From: Hippophae tibetana
Lineage: Eukaryota; Streptophyta; Magnoliopsida; Rosales; Elaeagnaceae
NCBI GenBank assembly: GCA_037013495.1
Contig: CM072801.1
Location: 12,076,501 to 12,140,500, forward strand
DNA length: 64,000 nucleotides
Direction of reading: 5' to 3'
Each line of letters starts with the position of its first letter. Within the stretch, counting starts at the first letter, position 1. Under the pieces are notes generated by a model that saw only the letters and a program-made list of their open reading frames with translations, made no database searches and was not told the DNA's origin. Positions 49,708-61,332 of the stretch are shown one piece after another. Made by a program: the position numbers and the translations under genes.

Positions 49708-52700
49708 CTAATGAGAAATCGTTGGACTTACTAAACTAGTGAAGTTTTCAAGCTTCTCTAAGTAAGAGAACTTTTTGATGTTGAGATTAGTTGGTTTTCT
49801 CATAATCTTATCATTTGCTTCTTTGAAATGGCTCTCTGAGTTGTCCTTTGTGTCATTCTTCTTAGCATCATCTTTTGTCAAACCCCAACCCATGACATCC
49901 GAGAGCGTCTTTGTTGGCGATTCTGGGGAATTCAACCCTTCTACCTCTTCTTCAGAGTTTGTTGACTTTAGAGCTTTAGTTCCTAGTGAAGAATCCATTG
50001 ACAATCTCCTATTGGGTTTCCCATTTGGACTTTGTGTGAGAGAATCTGCATGAAATACATCTTCAATTCTAGACATGACTTGGGAAGCCAAGCTTTCTAT
50101 GATCCGTGAATAGCTCTCTAGAATTGCATGGCCAACATCCTATGCATCAAAGAGAGGTTTACTCTTAATAATCCAAATATGTATGTTTTTAAAAATTAAA
50201 CTGTTAGACTCAAGCACACACACGTATAACCCACGCCACTTCAATATCCACAAAGAACACATGTCAATTGCCTTGTAATGTGACGATTGACAATAATCTC
50301 AAGTACTTTGATAAGCACACAAAGATATTATTTTAGCTGTAGTTTTAACCTTTTGCACCGTAAATATCACAATTTTGTAATTTGAGCAGAAAATGTCCCA
50401 AAACTAATGTGTGTATAGATCATACATACTGTACATGACTCATGTACTGTACATAACTCATGTAAAGAGACTACATAACTCATGTACAAATTGTACCTAA
50501 CTCCTTATGTACAGACTGCAGAGTCTTATCTTACTCAACTTATGTACATCCCATACATAATTCATATACATTCTCTACATAGCAAAAAACCTGCAATTTT
50601 GGGCCAATTTTTGCTAAAACTCAAAAAATAATTCGTAATTAAATTATCGAGTTGTTACCTTGTTGTATTGGATTTTACTTATTTCAAGTGAAGACTGTGA
50701 AATTCCAGGAAATTGTTGTTTAAGTACGAGCAAGATGGTTTCTGCTCTATCCTCAAACATTTCCCTCTTCTCCAGCCTAACACCTGAACCCCAAGAAGAC
50801 TTGCTTTCCTTATTTTGTTGGTTCATCTTTCTCTTCCAAATCACAATGGAGGCTTCAATCCTGTTCTTAAGGTCAAGGACTTTGTGTTCTGTTGACAAGT
50901 CTAAGATTGACAATAAATGCATAGGATCAAAGTATTCATCTGTTATGATTTTATATATTGTCTCTCCCAGGCTTTCTCTACCATTCTACACAAAGGAGAA
51001 GAAAACAATGAGTCCAACCTTTTAGTTATATAAAATTCACGCATGGGCAAGTCCATTGTTTCAAAAATTGAGACGTTTAAGTCTGGTTAAAATGTCGTAT
51101 TTTTTGGCACGTACTCACCATTTTAATAAAGCATAATTTTTTACTTTGAACTATACAAATGGTACATATATTTTTCTATATTCTACATTTTGGTTTATTA
51201 TTATTTTTTCTTTTAATTTGGTCCTTTTTTTTAATTTTCACAATTTAGACTCCTTTTATTTTTTATAAATTTAGTTCATTTACTTTTTAATTTTCACACA
51301 TTGAGTCCAAAATTTGAGACCAACGTGAAATTAAACTTCAAAATATAAAATGTGTAAGGGGATGTAAGAGTAAAATTTAAAAAAAAAGTGACTAAATTTT
51401 AAGAAAAAATAAGGGGATTATAGTGTAAAAATTAAAAAGAAAATGCATAAAATCATAAGAAAAATAAATAAAGGGATTAAAGTGTAGGATATATATAATA
51501 TATGGATGTTTTTTGTACTTCATTCAATATTTTCTAATACCAGATTTCTTTTAGAATGGTGAGAACTTACCAAATGCCTTATATTTTCATCAATTTTGTA
51601 ACACGATTGTACTAATTAAACTTAAATATCACAATTTTTGAAAGCAAAACTAAATACATACACATTTAAATTAAGAGAATTGAAGTTTTCTAACTGTTCT
51701 TTTACATGAACAAAGAAACCTCAGAAGTATTTTATCCAATTCCATTGAATTTGAATCTATGTAAAGAGTTTAATTCTCATGGTTCATTATTCTTACCTTG
51801 GGAAGAGAGTCAATATAATTTTCTGGTATTTCCATCTCTGATAGTACTTGAGCATTAATAGCCATGGCTGCTTTCAGTACTTGGTTCACTGAATCCTTTA
51901 TAAAGATCAACCATTTCCTGTATGCATCTGATAACCCTTTTGGAGGAACTTTAACTGTAGGTATCCACCATCTGTCCTCTTTATTAGCATTAGCTTGATT
52001 AGAATCATCATCATTCTTAGAGCCATACCAAAACTCATTTTGGTTGCCAAAGTTATCCAAATATCCCTGTTAAATTGTAAAATAGTTACGCAACATAATA
52101 TGATTTAAGAACTTATTTGCAAAGACAGAGTGGTAAATTACACAAATCGTCCCTTAATTTATTTATTTTTCTATATTTTTCACTTTTGTCATTTTATTAG
52201 TTTTTCTTATAATTTGGTCCTTTTATTTTTAATTTTTTACATTTTTGTTATCTTAGTTTTTTTCCTTAGAATTTGATCCCTTTTTTTATTTTCACACATT
52301 TAGTTCAAATTTAGAGATAGAAGTTGAAATTTAACTTAATGTATAAAAAAATAAGGGGATCAAAGTGTAAAAATTTAAAACTAAAGAGACTAAATTGTAA
52401 GGTAAAAGTAAGAAACCAAATTACAGAATGTAGAAAAATTTAGGAACTATTAATGTAGTTCACCCATGTAAACTTATACAATTTAGACATAGATAGCGTG
52501 TTTTGGATTTTGCAGCAAAAATGTCCCACGACTAATATGCAGCCTTACATAACTTATGTATATTATGTAGGTAACTCATGAATAACCCATGTTCTATCAA
52601 AAAATGTGCGATCTTCCTGCTAAAAGTGTCACATTTTTCAAGTGTAAAAAAGGGGGTGATTTTGGGGTTTCAAATTAGAATCTTCAGTACTTACAATAAG

Positions 52701-54469
52701 CATGGCATCTAACTTGCGCAAGGCAGGGATGTTCATATGAAGATCAGTTCGTTGTCGAGTCGTCATAATCTATTAAAATATGAAGAATAAGTTTTTAAGT
52801 TAAACTATCAAGTGAACAACATTTTGGATGGATGGAAATAAAAATAATGAAAAATGAATATTTTTTATTTTAATTGATTACTTGTATTATTTAAATGTTT
52901 TCAATCAACTATTTTGATCAAAAATTTGTCAAATTGATAAAAAAAAATAAGTCATGTGCACAACACAATATTATAACTTTATTATTTTATACACGATATA
53001 TCCTTATAACTTCATGTGTTGTGTATATGATATAAATATATCGATCAAATTTACAAACTTTTAGTCAAAGTAGTTGATGAAAAGATGTTTTAATAATAAA
53101 AGTAATAAATTGAAATAAAAGATATTGAAAATTTTCACTTAAGATTAGTAGCTAATGAATGTTTGCCCTGAAGATAAAGAGTAATTATCACCTCCATGGT
53201 AACTCCATCTTCAGACTTTTGTTGTGAGGGAACAAATTCGACAATGTGTTCTGTTACAGACAATAGCCATTCAACTTCTTTTCTCCACTTGGCATTTCTC
53301 TCTTGAGACATAGGCTCTAGTTTTCTTTGTTCTCCAAAGACAGATGCTGCATCATTTGAAAACAAGGAGGATCCAAAATTTTGAAAAGATGAATCATGTT
53401 AAGGATGACAACTATGTTTTAGTTTTCCTTCTCATATATTTTTGAAGCAATTTCACAAAGGGTATTCTTATTTCGGAACATTTTTTGCTAATGATATAGT
53501 AATGTTTTTGTTTTTGTTTTTGTTTTTAAAAGGGTAGCATGATACCATGATCACTTTATTTTTATAAATTGTATACATTAATCATGCTTTTTTAAATTGA
53601 TGTATTTTAATTACTGTTATATTTTTGGATATTTTAATCATTTATTGTCAATTTTGATATTTTTGAGGAAAAAGATTTAAAGATAATTAAATTAAATCTT
53701 ACTAACAAGAGTCGGTAGATATTTAAAAATGAAAATATCTCAAACGGTTGAAAAAAGTAAAAAATAAAGTCGATTAAAACATCTACAAATGTAATAATAA
53801 TATGAATAAAGTGTAAGATAATAAATGTATCTAATGAAATTAAATAAAGTAATGGTGCACTTTTTCGTTTTCAGAACTACTAGAGTATTAGATAAATTTT
53901 CAAATAGCCATTCTCTCTCACAAAGCCCTGATTACAACCAAAAAGCTAAATGTACCTGCTAGGTTGGTTATGGCATTTGACAAAGCTAGAGCTGAGGAAA
54001 CACCCTTTCCTCCACCAGACATATCTTCACCCAAAAGTAACTTTGCAAACCTTTCCTTCATCATTTCAGTATCTACGAACACACCACATACCAAAAAAAA
54101 TAAAAAAATCATGACATGTTCATCTCATCTTAATACCCCACATTTCTAATTCGAACTGGTGACTTAAAGTGAGAACTCCTCACTAGACAACAGATGAATC
54201 ACGCTTATAGCACTATTAATAATAATAATAATAATAATAATAAAGGTAATTTCATCAAACTCATTACCCGAGTGTGGCTTGCATATAGGAGGTTTCACCG
54301 GTCGAGTCCCGGCGGCATCCAAGCATGAATCATTAAAATCAATGTTTTCCTCATGTTCATGATCAAAAATGAAATTATGAGAATGTCTAGCTTGAACATC
54401 ATGCATTTTCTTAGAATTGAAAGCCATTGATTTCTGAATGCTGTATCGTTGAGATAATGCTTGAACCAT
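49708..54469 (-). CDS. Rop guanine nucleotide exchange factor (PRONE domain), 8 exons
   Basis: RopGEFs activate ROP (plant Rho) GTPases at the plasma membrane, usually downstream of receptor kinases. Minus-strand exons 54469-54268, 54072-53956, 53346-53192, 52769-52695, 52066-51797, 50985-50659 and 50139-49708 join with consistent phases to 525 residues (seven coding exons seen; an extra leader exon is possible). The PRONE core is clear: [131 protein letters not shown] and [10 protein letters not shown]. The variable N-terminus (67 codons) starts at ATG 54469; the frame extends upstream only through non-ATG codons. The C-terminus is Ser/Lys-rich. Introns carry several MITEs. Confidence 0.94.
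50378..50630. mobile_element. MITE in a RopGEF intron (family related to 52505-52648)
   Basis: The left end GAGCAGAAAATGTCCCAAAA and the reversed right end TAGCAAAAATTGGCCCAAAA form imperfect inverted repeats. Inside are degenerate copies of GTACATAACTCATGTAC. The unit at 52505-52648 shares GCAG-AAAATGTCCCA and the ACATAACT-ATGTA core. Confidence 0.5.
51147..51521. mobile_element. MITE in a RopGEF intron (family shared with 52131-52465)
   Basis: The left end GAACTATACAAATGGTACAT and the reversed right end GAAGTACAAAAAACATCCAT match over about 55 bases. The interior has paired TTTAATTTGGTCC / GGGATTAAAGTGTA phrases. No open frame. Confidence 0.6.
52131..52465. mobile_element. MITE in a RopGEF intron
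   Basis: The left end GGTAAATTACACAAATCGTCCC and the reversed right end GGTGAACTACATTAATAGTTCC are terminal inverted repeats. The interior (AATTTGGTCCTTTT, TTTTCACACATTTAGTTC) is similar to 51147-51521, so the two are family members in neighbouring introns. Confidence 0.65.
52505..52648. mobile_element. Short MITE in a RopGEF intron
   Basis: GCAAAAATGTCCCAC at the left end faces GAAAAATGTGACAC on the other strand at the right end, 144 bases in all. It lies 40 bases from the preceding MITE in the same intron. Confidence 0.4.
52857..53128. mobile_element. Hairpin-forming MITE in a RopGEF intron
   Basis: 52857-52945 and 53041-53128 are reverse complements over about 80 bases at roughly 80 percent. 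The loop has a second inverted pair (GTGCACAACACA and TGTGTTGTGTAT), so nearly the whole 272 bases could fold back. Confidence 0.7.
53540..53862. mobile_element. MITE in a RopGEF intron
   Basis: The left end ATCACTTTATTTTTATAAATTG and the reversed right end ATTACTTTATTTAATTTCATTA continue in parallel to a shared ATTTTAATC over about 90 bases. The stretch AAAACATCTACAAATGTAATAATAAT also resembles 33055-33085 (AAAATATCTACAAATATAATAATAAT). Confidence 0.5.
54150..54245 (-). repeat. SINE-like fragment and (AAT)n in RopGEF intron 1
   Basis: On the minus strand TGTCTAGTGAGGAG resembles a pol III box A and AGTTCGAATTA resembles box B, about 33 bases apart. Next to it lies an (AAT)n run at 54214-54242. 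The match to a tRNA-derived SINE head is weak. Confidence 0.3.
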
Positions 54470-56780
54470 TGTGAATTCAAGCTTCTCTAAAAACAAATTT
54501 ATTAAAAAAAATCAAACAATTGGGTTATAAAAAGGAAAAAATATATATAAAGACTTCTCTTAAATGAAAATGATAAATGTTTGTGATTTTTGAGAATTAA
54601 ATTGAATATGAGTGATTAAGATTTTGGAGAGAAAGATGTATGTTACTAAGTTAAACAAAAGTACAAAGATAAGCCCGAGAAACTGAAAGCTAATTTTGTG
54701 TAGAAGTTAGCTTTGTTGTTTATGAATGGCTGTGATTCAAAAGGTGTTCAAAACACATAGGAAAATAGCATACAAACATAACATAAGGTCGTCTTTATCT
54801 GTTTGCAAAAAGCGCTTTTTTCTCTACAAATTTTAGATCCTCATGGTATGTACAACTACTTAGTCTAAAAATATTATATAAAATATGAATACATGCAACT
54901 GTTATATTGGAAATGTTGTCCGTAACAACACATGCTATTATGATCCTAAAGGTCTCTATTTCTACACTCTTTTGATTTAGTCGTTGATTTATACCATTTT
55001 TTTCTCCGAAGGTTATGGCTAAACAATGAACCAACTGCTTTAAATGTTAAAGGAAGATTTAGAATAAAACAGTTATAACTTTAAATACATTGACACAATA
55101 TATTTTTTCCACCACTAGTTTTGAGGTGATATATATATTATTGGAAGAATAATTATCATAATCTAGTAGGTTATTTATTTCGTTTAATTTAAAGATAACA
55201 TTTTTTTGTTATGTTAATTTTAAAGGGGAAAAAGTCAAAGAAGAACGAAATCAATTTTTAGCATTTTTTTAAGAGTAAATTTATAAAAATATTATTAAAT
55301 TATTGTATTTATTTCGTTCATACAATCAAATTATTTTTGTCTTATTTGTATCATCCAATTATTACATTTTTTTCATTTATACTATTTAATTAATATTTAT
55401 CTAATGTCTAAATTTAAAACAATTCAGATATTTAAGTATTATATTTAAAATAATAATAAATATACAACAATTTGTTTCAAATATAACACTTAGTCATTTA
55501 AGTTCTTCTAAATCTATTACTTAACTATCTAACATAATATTGTTATACGAAGAAGATCAGTAAAGTAATATAAATGTAATAATTAAATTGTATAAATGAA
55601 AAGAAAATTAATTCAGTGATAAGAACAAAAGAAATGGAATAATTCGATGTATTTTTGTAAGTTTATTCTCTTTTTAATAAAACTTAATCAAATGATTTGC
55701 ACACGGCATCATTAATAGAGATATAATTTTCATTTTAATTGTTATATTCACCGTTCAAAAATCATTTCAATAATTTAGTATGTTATTTTCTTTTTATTTT
55801 ATTCATTTTTTTAATTTTAATCTTCGTTTATTATCTTTTAAATAATAATATTTTATGGTAGATTTTACTAAAATTTGAGGCTACCCACCTCTTTCGCAAT
55901 ATGACAAAAAGAATTATTTTCCATTTAAAATTATTAATGAACACTTCATATCTAAGGTAAAATACTATAACGACCCTTATTCATTATAATACACATAATG
56001 TATCTTTTGAAAGAAAAAAAATATATACACGTACTGTAGTAGTTTTCTACGAGAAACTAACATGACAAATTAATGTATTAAAAAAGAAGAGTATATATAT
56101 TTAACGCGTGACATTATCTTTTTGCAAAGCCCTTTAATTATTTTTTTTTAGAGAACATCAAAGTTTTGTACCAATCAACTAAAATTTTAATATTAATTAT
56201 ATTATTAAAAATGTAAAGTAAGTTATATAATCTCATTCCATATTTTATTTATTGTTGTTAACGAGCTCATGGTTCAAAATTGTTTTAATTTTTATCATAT
56301 TAAATAGTATTACATTTCATTTCATTTAAATTGTTCTTAATATATTTTACTTTAAAATATTCTAATAATTTTTCTTTATTAAACTTTCACATTATAATTA
56401 AACATGTTTAATATTTTTCATTGTTTTATTTTTATTTATCACATTAGGCTCATTTAAAAGAAATAGGATATTTCAATTAGTACTATATCATTATCATCTC
56501 ATCCTATCAAAAATAAAATATAACAATATGTGATGATTTTTTTAAAATTAATGTCATGTGTTAATGAAACATCACATTCCAATTTACACCCCTAAATATT
56601 ATGTCAAAGTCTACAAAAAAATATGAATTGTTCAATCCCAAAAAGTTAACTCAATAGGTGAATACCTTCACAATCTTTAGAAACTATACCATAAAATTAT
56701 ATTTAAATAATACAAAAAATTAAAAATCATTATATTATAACAAAAAAATGGAAGAATATCATTTAGGTGCATATGAAAAA
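54470..56780. other. Promoter side of RopGEF and AT-rich intergenic DNA
   Basis: The leader and promoter of RopGEF probably lie within 54470-55000. The rest has no gene, apart from a MITE at 55272-55670. The 79-codon frame at 54795 is not supported by any motif. Confidence 0.45.
55272..55670. mobile_element. MITE with about 100 bp inverted repeats
   Basis: The left end GAGTAAATTTATAAAAATA and the reversed right end GAGAATAAACTTACAAAAATA match for about 100 bases, including CATTTATAC-ATTTAATTA segments. No open frame. It lies about 0.8 kb upstream of the RopGEF start codon. Confidence 0.6.
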
Positions 56781-56789
56781 CATGATTAA

Positions 56790-57015
56790 ACATACATTGT
56801 AGGCATACTATAGCTACTATATACTACATTGTATTCTATTTATGCCTTAGTTTGTTATCTATTAGAGTTGGTTGTTACTAGCCTTTAACTACCTAGGTTA
56901 TATATATATTCACTTCCCCCGTAGGGTATCATCGAGAAACTATCTTCATTCATTCAATCTTTTCTCAATCATCTATGTTATTATATCTTGATTGTTTCAA
57001 CTTTCAAGCAACTTT
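56790..57015 (+). repeat. Probable 5' LTR of the split copia element
   Basis: The phrase GTTATCTATTAGAGTTGGTTG, a TATA box, a leader-like CTTCATTCATTCAATC stretch, and position before a gag start resemble plant copia LTRs. No partner LTR is seen. Confidence 0.45.
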
Positions 57016-57227
57016 TTCAATGGTAGTCAATGACTCCAACAAATCAATCTCCACCAATGTGCTTTCGTAACTCACACATTCGATCAAGAATTTACCATTA
57101 TGAACCTTTGTAGCTCCTTCTATTAAGTTGAATTTTTCAATCAAACTATCAATCTAACTATATTGTATAGTGTGAATAACTTATGGATATAATTATTGCT
57201 TATTAACTTGAGAAGATCATTAATCTT

Positions 57228-57747
57228 TGACACAGGACGGAAGCATGGATGCATCAATAATATAGAAACAATTAGAAAATAAGAAAAATATAAGCAAAGT
57301 TTAGACTAGTCAGACTCACTCCCTAGCAAGAGGTCCTCGTATTTGTATTATGAAACAAATACAAGAAAACTATTATCTAGAAAAACACTATATCAAATCT
57401 AGAATAGGACAAGCCTATCTATGTTATCTATCTTTATACGAACACTCTAGAAACTCTAGAGTAAGACTAACCTAAAGATATTCATCTATCTCACGAATGA
57501 GAGGACTTCAACTTCCAAACGAAAGAAAGAAAAGTTATTCCTAAAAATTAGGAATAAAAGAGAAAAAAAGAAAGAGAACTTCTTCAATATTACTAAGTTA
57601 ACTATTTTCTAGGATGTCTTATACAAGTATAAGACTTAGTTATTTATAGTTCATAAATTTTCCATATGGGACTATAGTAATACAAACAAAAAAAACTCTA
57701 AATAAAATAAATTACTTTTTCTTTCTTCCTACATCCATTTGGTATTA
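57228..57747 (-). repeat. Gypsy 3' LTR
   Basis: Aligned with 60784-61327: shared AGCAAAGTTTAGACTA, CAAGAGGTCCTC, GGACAAGCCTA and TTTGGTATTA segments. Differences are many, so the insertion is not recent. Confidence 0.9.
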
Positions 57748-57760
57748 GTCCTCTCCACTT
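57748..57760 (-). other. Gypsy polypurine tract
   Basis: The minus strand reads AAGTGGAGAGGAC directly before the 3' LTR, as expected for plus-strand priming. Confidence 0.7.
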
Positions 57761-57949
57761 GTTTTAAACTCGTCCCGAGTTTTCTTTTGGATAGAATGGT
57801 TCTGATGAATGGTAGTCATAAATATCTGATACATTGAACATTGTTGAGATGACCATATCTTTGGATAAGTATACTATGTGTGCATTGTCATTGATCATTT
57901 TTCAATATTCGACATGGGTCATATTTCTTATCCTTTTTAGCTTGTTGTA

Positions 57950-58408
57950 TGTGCCAATAGAAAAACGTTATTTTCTCAAAAATACCATAGCCATGTCTCC
58001 TACTTGATAAATTTTATTTTTTCTGTGCTTATCGACCGTTATTTTATACTTGGCATTGGACTATGTAAGCTTTCATTTTACTTCTGAATGGATAGTTTGA
58101 ATCTTATTTGTCATTTCTTCGATAGCCTTGCTTCTCTCATAAATTCTTGAATGATTAACCAAATTCAATGTATGCTTTGTGTCTCGACCTAAAGTAATTT
58201 ACTATAGAACACCATGTAGATGAACAATCTCTTTGAAAAAGAGTCTTGCAATATTCAATGCATCTATAGTTTTACGACATGGGATAAAATGCATCATTTT
58301 GGAAAATCTATCAACAACAACAAAAATTGAATTTACATCCCATTGGGTTCTTGAAATTCCTAGCACAAAATCCATGGATAAGTCTTTCTAAATGGGTTCT
58401 TACACGTA
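57950..58408 (-). pseudogene. Gypsy integrase remnant joined to reverse transcriptase
   Basis: Near 58408 the reverse transcriptase text passes directly into the middle of integrase ([18 protein letters not shown] and [17 protein letters not shown]), with RNase H and the HHCC domain missing. After stops the sequence ends with a VGDMAMVFLRK segment of the integrase C-terminal region, again with loss between. Confidence 0.8.
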
Positions 58409-59200
58409 CTTTCTCCTCATCAGCTTCAATTCCATTGGCAGTGATAACAAAACCCAAAAATACTAATTTATTGGTCAAGAGGCTACATTTCTTCAAATTA
58501 AGGTAGAACTTATTTTCTTTCAAAACATCAAGTGTTCTAAATGTTCTTCTTGTGTTCGACTATAAATTAGAATGTCATCAAAGTAAACAACTACAAATCT
58601 ACCAATGTATGACTTCAAGAAATGATTCATAAGTCGTATGAATGTGCTGGGTGCATTTGAAAATCCAAAAGGCATCACTAATCACTCATATAATACTTCT
58701 TTTATCTTGAACACAGTCTTCCACTCATCTCCAAGTATGATTCAAATTTGGTGATATCTGCTACGTAGGTCAATTTTTGAGAATATGGATGCTCTATAGA
58801 GCATATCAAGCATCTCATTAAGAAGTGATATTGGAAACCTATACTTTATTGTTATCTTGTTGATAACTCGATTGTCTACACACATACGTTAATCTCCATC
58901 CTTCTTTGGAGCTAGTAAGGTTGGTACTGTACATAGACTCATGCTTTATTGAATCATCCATTTGCTTATTAACTCCTTAACCTTTTGTTGAAGAATTTCA
59001 CTCTCTTTTGGACTTAGACAGTAATGAGGAAGGTTGGGAAGACTTGCTCTTGGAATGAAATTAATGTGGTGTTGGATACCTCTCATTGGTGGTAGCTTAG
59101 TTGGTAGTTCTTCGGGCATGATTTCTTCAAATTCATCAAGGATTTTTTGTAAATGGACATGAATGATTGAAGTTGACATGACTTCTTCTTTGACTAGCAA
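58409..59200 (-). pseudogene. Gypsy reverse transcriptase remnant
   Basis: The N-terminal approach DEFEEIMPEELPTKLPPMRG (58946-59200 frame) is followed through stops and shifts by [20 protein letters not shown], the intact catalytic box Y-F-D-D (58574-58585) and the thumb start KKCSLLTNKLVFLGFVI. The copy is broken but keeps its catalytic aspartates. Confidence 0.85.
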
Positions 59201-59479
59201 GGCAAATATATCTTTTCTCTATTTTACTTCTGCACAGAATAATGCTCAAGATATTGCAAGGAATGATTTTCTCTCCTCTTTAGAAGCTTTGACATTTTCT
59301 TTTGCCAATAAAAGAGCCAATGTAATCTTTTTTTTGTCCCCAATGGAATATATAAATGTTATCTCTGCCTTTGTGGGTTGCATTTATGTCGTATTACCAT
59401 GGTCTCCCCAACAATATGCGACATGCATCCATATCAATAACATCATATACAACTTCGCTACTTTTTACATCACATAATT

Positions 59480-60760
59480 TATTATTGATTAAGCAGAGAG
59501 CGCAAAAGATATTGTACATTTATATGTCTTACTTTGGTGACAAGAGGAGTAAATGAACAACACAATTAACATGTTCTCTTTCATCCACTTCAACAAACTT
59601 GACACCTTCATAGTCATAATATTATGGTTCTTCCTCACGATTGTCATCTTCTTTCTCCAACAGGTTGACTGCTCCTCTCTTTGGGCATTGGATATAAGAA
59701 TGATCCATTTGTCCATATTTATTACATTTTTTTAGTGTTGGGCATCCATAATGGTTCCATGGAGGATTATGAGTAGTGTTTTTCTCTAATTGAGTTTGCT
59801 TTATTTTTGATGTGCCATACTTAGGTGTTTTTCCTCTGTTATATGTTGGCCTAATTGTTTCAAGTGATATCCTTGGAAGAACTTGTGATATTGTACTTGA
59901 ACTTGTCCCGTCCAACTGAATCTCCACTTTGAGGGCCATGTTATAGTCATCAATGACTATCCATACTGGATGCAAGGATACTCGATCTTGTATTGGTAGA
60001 TGAAATATACCAATATAGCATGCAACTTGTTGCGCTTCAAATTCTACCAAATTATTTCGAGCAGATAAATGGTGAAATTATGGGGTATACTCTTAAATTG
60101 AATGATTTCCTTGTTTGCAATTTTGATATTGTTGAAATAGTATTTGCTCATAATTAGAGGGAAGAAACATACGCATTAAGTGTTGCTTCTTCTGAGGCCA
60201 TGTTTTGATTGGAGCTTTCCTTTGTCTTAATCCATTTTTTTGGAGTTAGTCCCACCATGCTGAAGCTTCACCTTTGAGTTGGTATGCTTGTTTTTCCTCT
60301 ACAATGTCCATAACATCAAAGAATTGTTCCACTTCTGAGATCCAATTATGAAAATCCTACATATTCATGTTGCCATAAAAAACAGAAAGGTCAATTTTGA
60401 GACGATAATCTTGTGGTTCTTGGTCTCTTTGATAACGTCTTTCTTTAGCTCGACCTTTGAAATATTCTTCTTCTAAATCTTCATCACTAGAACTATCAGT
60501 GAGGGAAACATGTCTTCTTAGGGTGTTAGATCAACAAGTCTCCTTAGAGGTAATCATTCAACTTGTCTTTTGGACGATATTGGCTTGATCTTATCTCCAT
60601 GTGCACCCTCTTTTTCTTGGGCTTGAACTTGAGGCTTGTTTTCATTATTAGTCAGTTGAACAATGGTTTTAGTAAGCTCCTCTATTTGGTGTTGAATCTC
60701 TTCACGAAATTATTGATATCCTTATCGTGTCACTTGATTATGCTTCATTCTCCCAAGCAA
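59480..60760 (-). pseudogene. Gypsy gag and protease-side remnant
   Basis: The open piece 59622-60050 has Gln- and Arg-rich gag tail sequence and ends in a zinc knuckle at 59685-59726 reading C-x2-Y-x4-H-x4-C, so the second cysteine is lost. The same strand continues with HPVWIVIDDYNMALKVEIQL-type gag sequence upstream, broken by stops. The 75-codon frame 59489-59716 overlaps in another frame. Confidence 0.7.
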
Positions 60761-60763
60761 AAC

Positions 60764-60778
60764 TTGGCTCTGATACCA
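60764..60778 (-). other. Gypsy primer-binding site (initiator tRNA-Met)
   Basis: The minus strand reads TGGTATCAGAGCCAA, complementary to the 3' end of initiator tRNA-Met, five bases inside the 5' LTR. Confidence 0.9.
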
Positions 60779-60783
60779 CCTAA

Positions 60784-61327
60784 TGTAGAAAGGAAGCACA
60801 TATACACTAATAATATGGAAGAACTTAGAAAATAAGAAAAATATGAGCAAAGTTTAGACTAATCAAACTCAATCTCTGGCAAGAGGTCCTCATATTTGTG
60901 TTATGAAATAAACAACAAGGAAAGTATTGTATAGGAAAGCACTCTAACAAATCTAGAATAGGACAAGCCTAGCTATGTTATCTATCTTTAAACAAGCACT
61001 CTAGCAACTCTAGAGTAAAACTAACCTAAATATATTCCTCTATCTCACGAATAAGAGGTTTTCAACTTCCAAACAGAAGAAATAGAAATTATTCCTAAAA
61101 ATTAGGAATAAAAGAAAGAAAAAAAGAAGAAGATAACTTCTTTAATATTACTAAGTTGATTATTTTCTTGAATATCTTATACAAGCATAGGACTTAGTTG
61201 TTCATAGTTGAAAATCCTCTAGAATAGTTCATAAAATTTTGATATGGGATTCTAGTAATACAAAAAAAAAAGAACTTTAAATAAAATAAACTACATTTTC
61301 TTTTCTTTATATATCTATTTGGTATTA
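60784..61327 (-). repeat. Gypsy 5' LTR
   Basis: Partner of 57228-57747. In element orientation it starts TAATACCAAAT and ends CTACA, next to the primer-binding site. Confidence 0.9.
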
Positions 61328-61332
61328 ATCTT

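Larger units (their letters stand above)
57228..61327 (-). mobile_element. Ty3/gypsy LTR retrotransposon, internally deleted, 4.1 kb
   Basis: LTRs at 57228-57747 (3') and 60784-61327 (5') flank gag, reverse transcriptase and integrase pieces on the minus strand; reverse transcriptase before integrase defines Ty3/gypsy. A tRNA-Met primer-binding site is at 60764-60778 and a purine tract complement at 57748-57760. The 5 bp target duplication ATCTT is at 57223-57227 and 61328-61332. RNase H and the first part of integrase are missing. Confidence 0.92.

Noticed and set aside
54284-54304. tRNA T-arm-like GGTCGAGTCCCGGC
   Set aside because: It is coding sequence of RopGEF exon 1 and shows no anticodon or acceptor stems.
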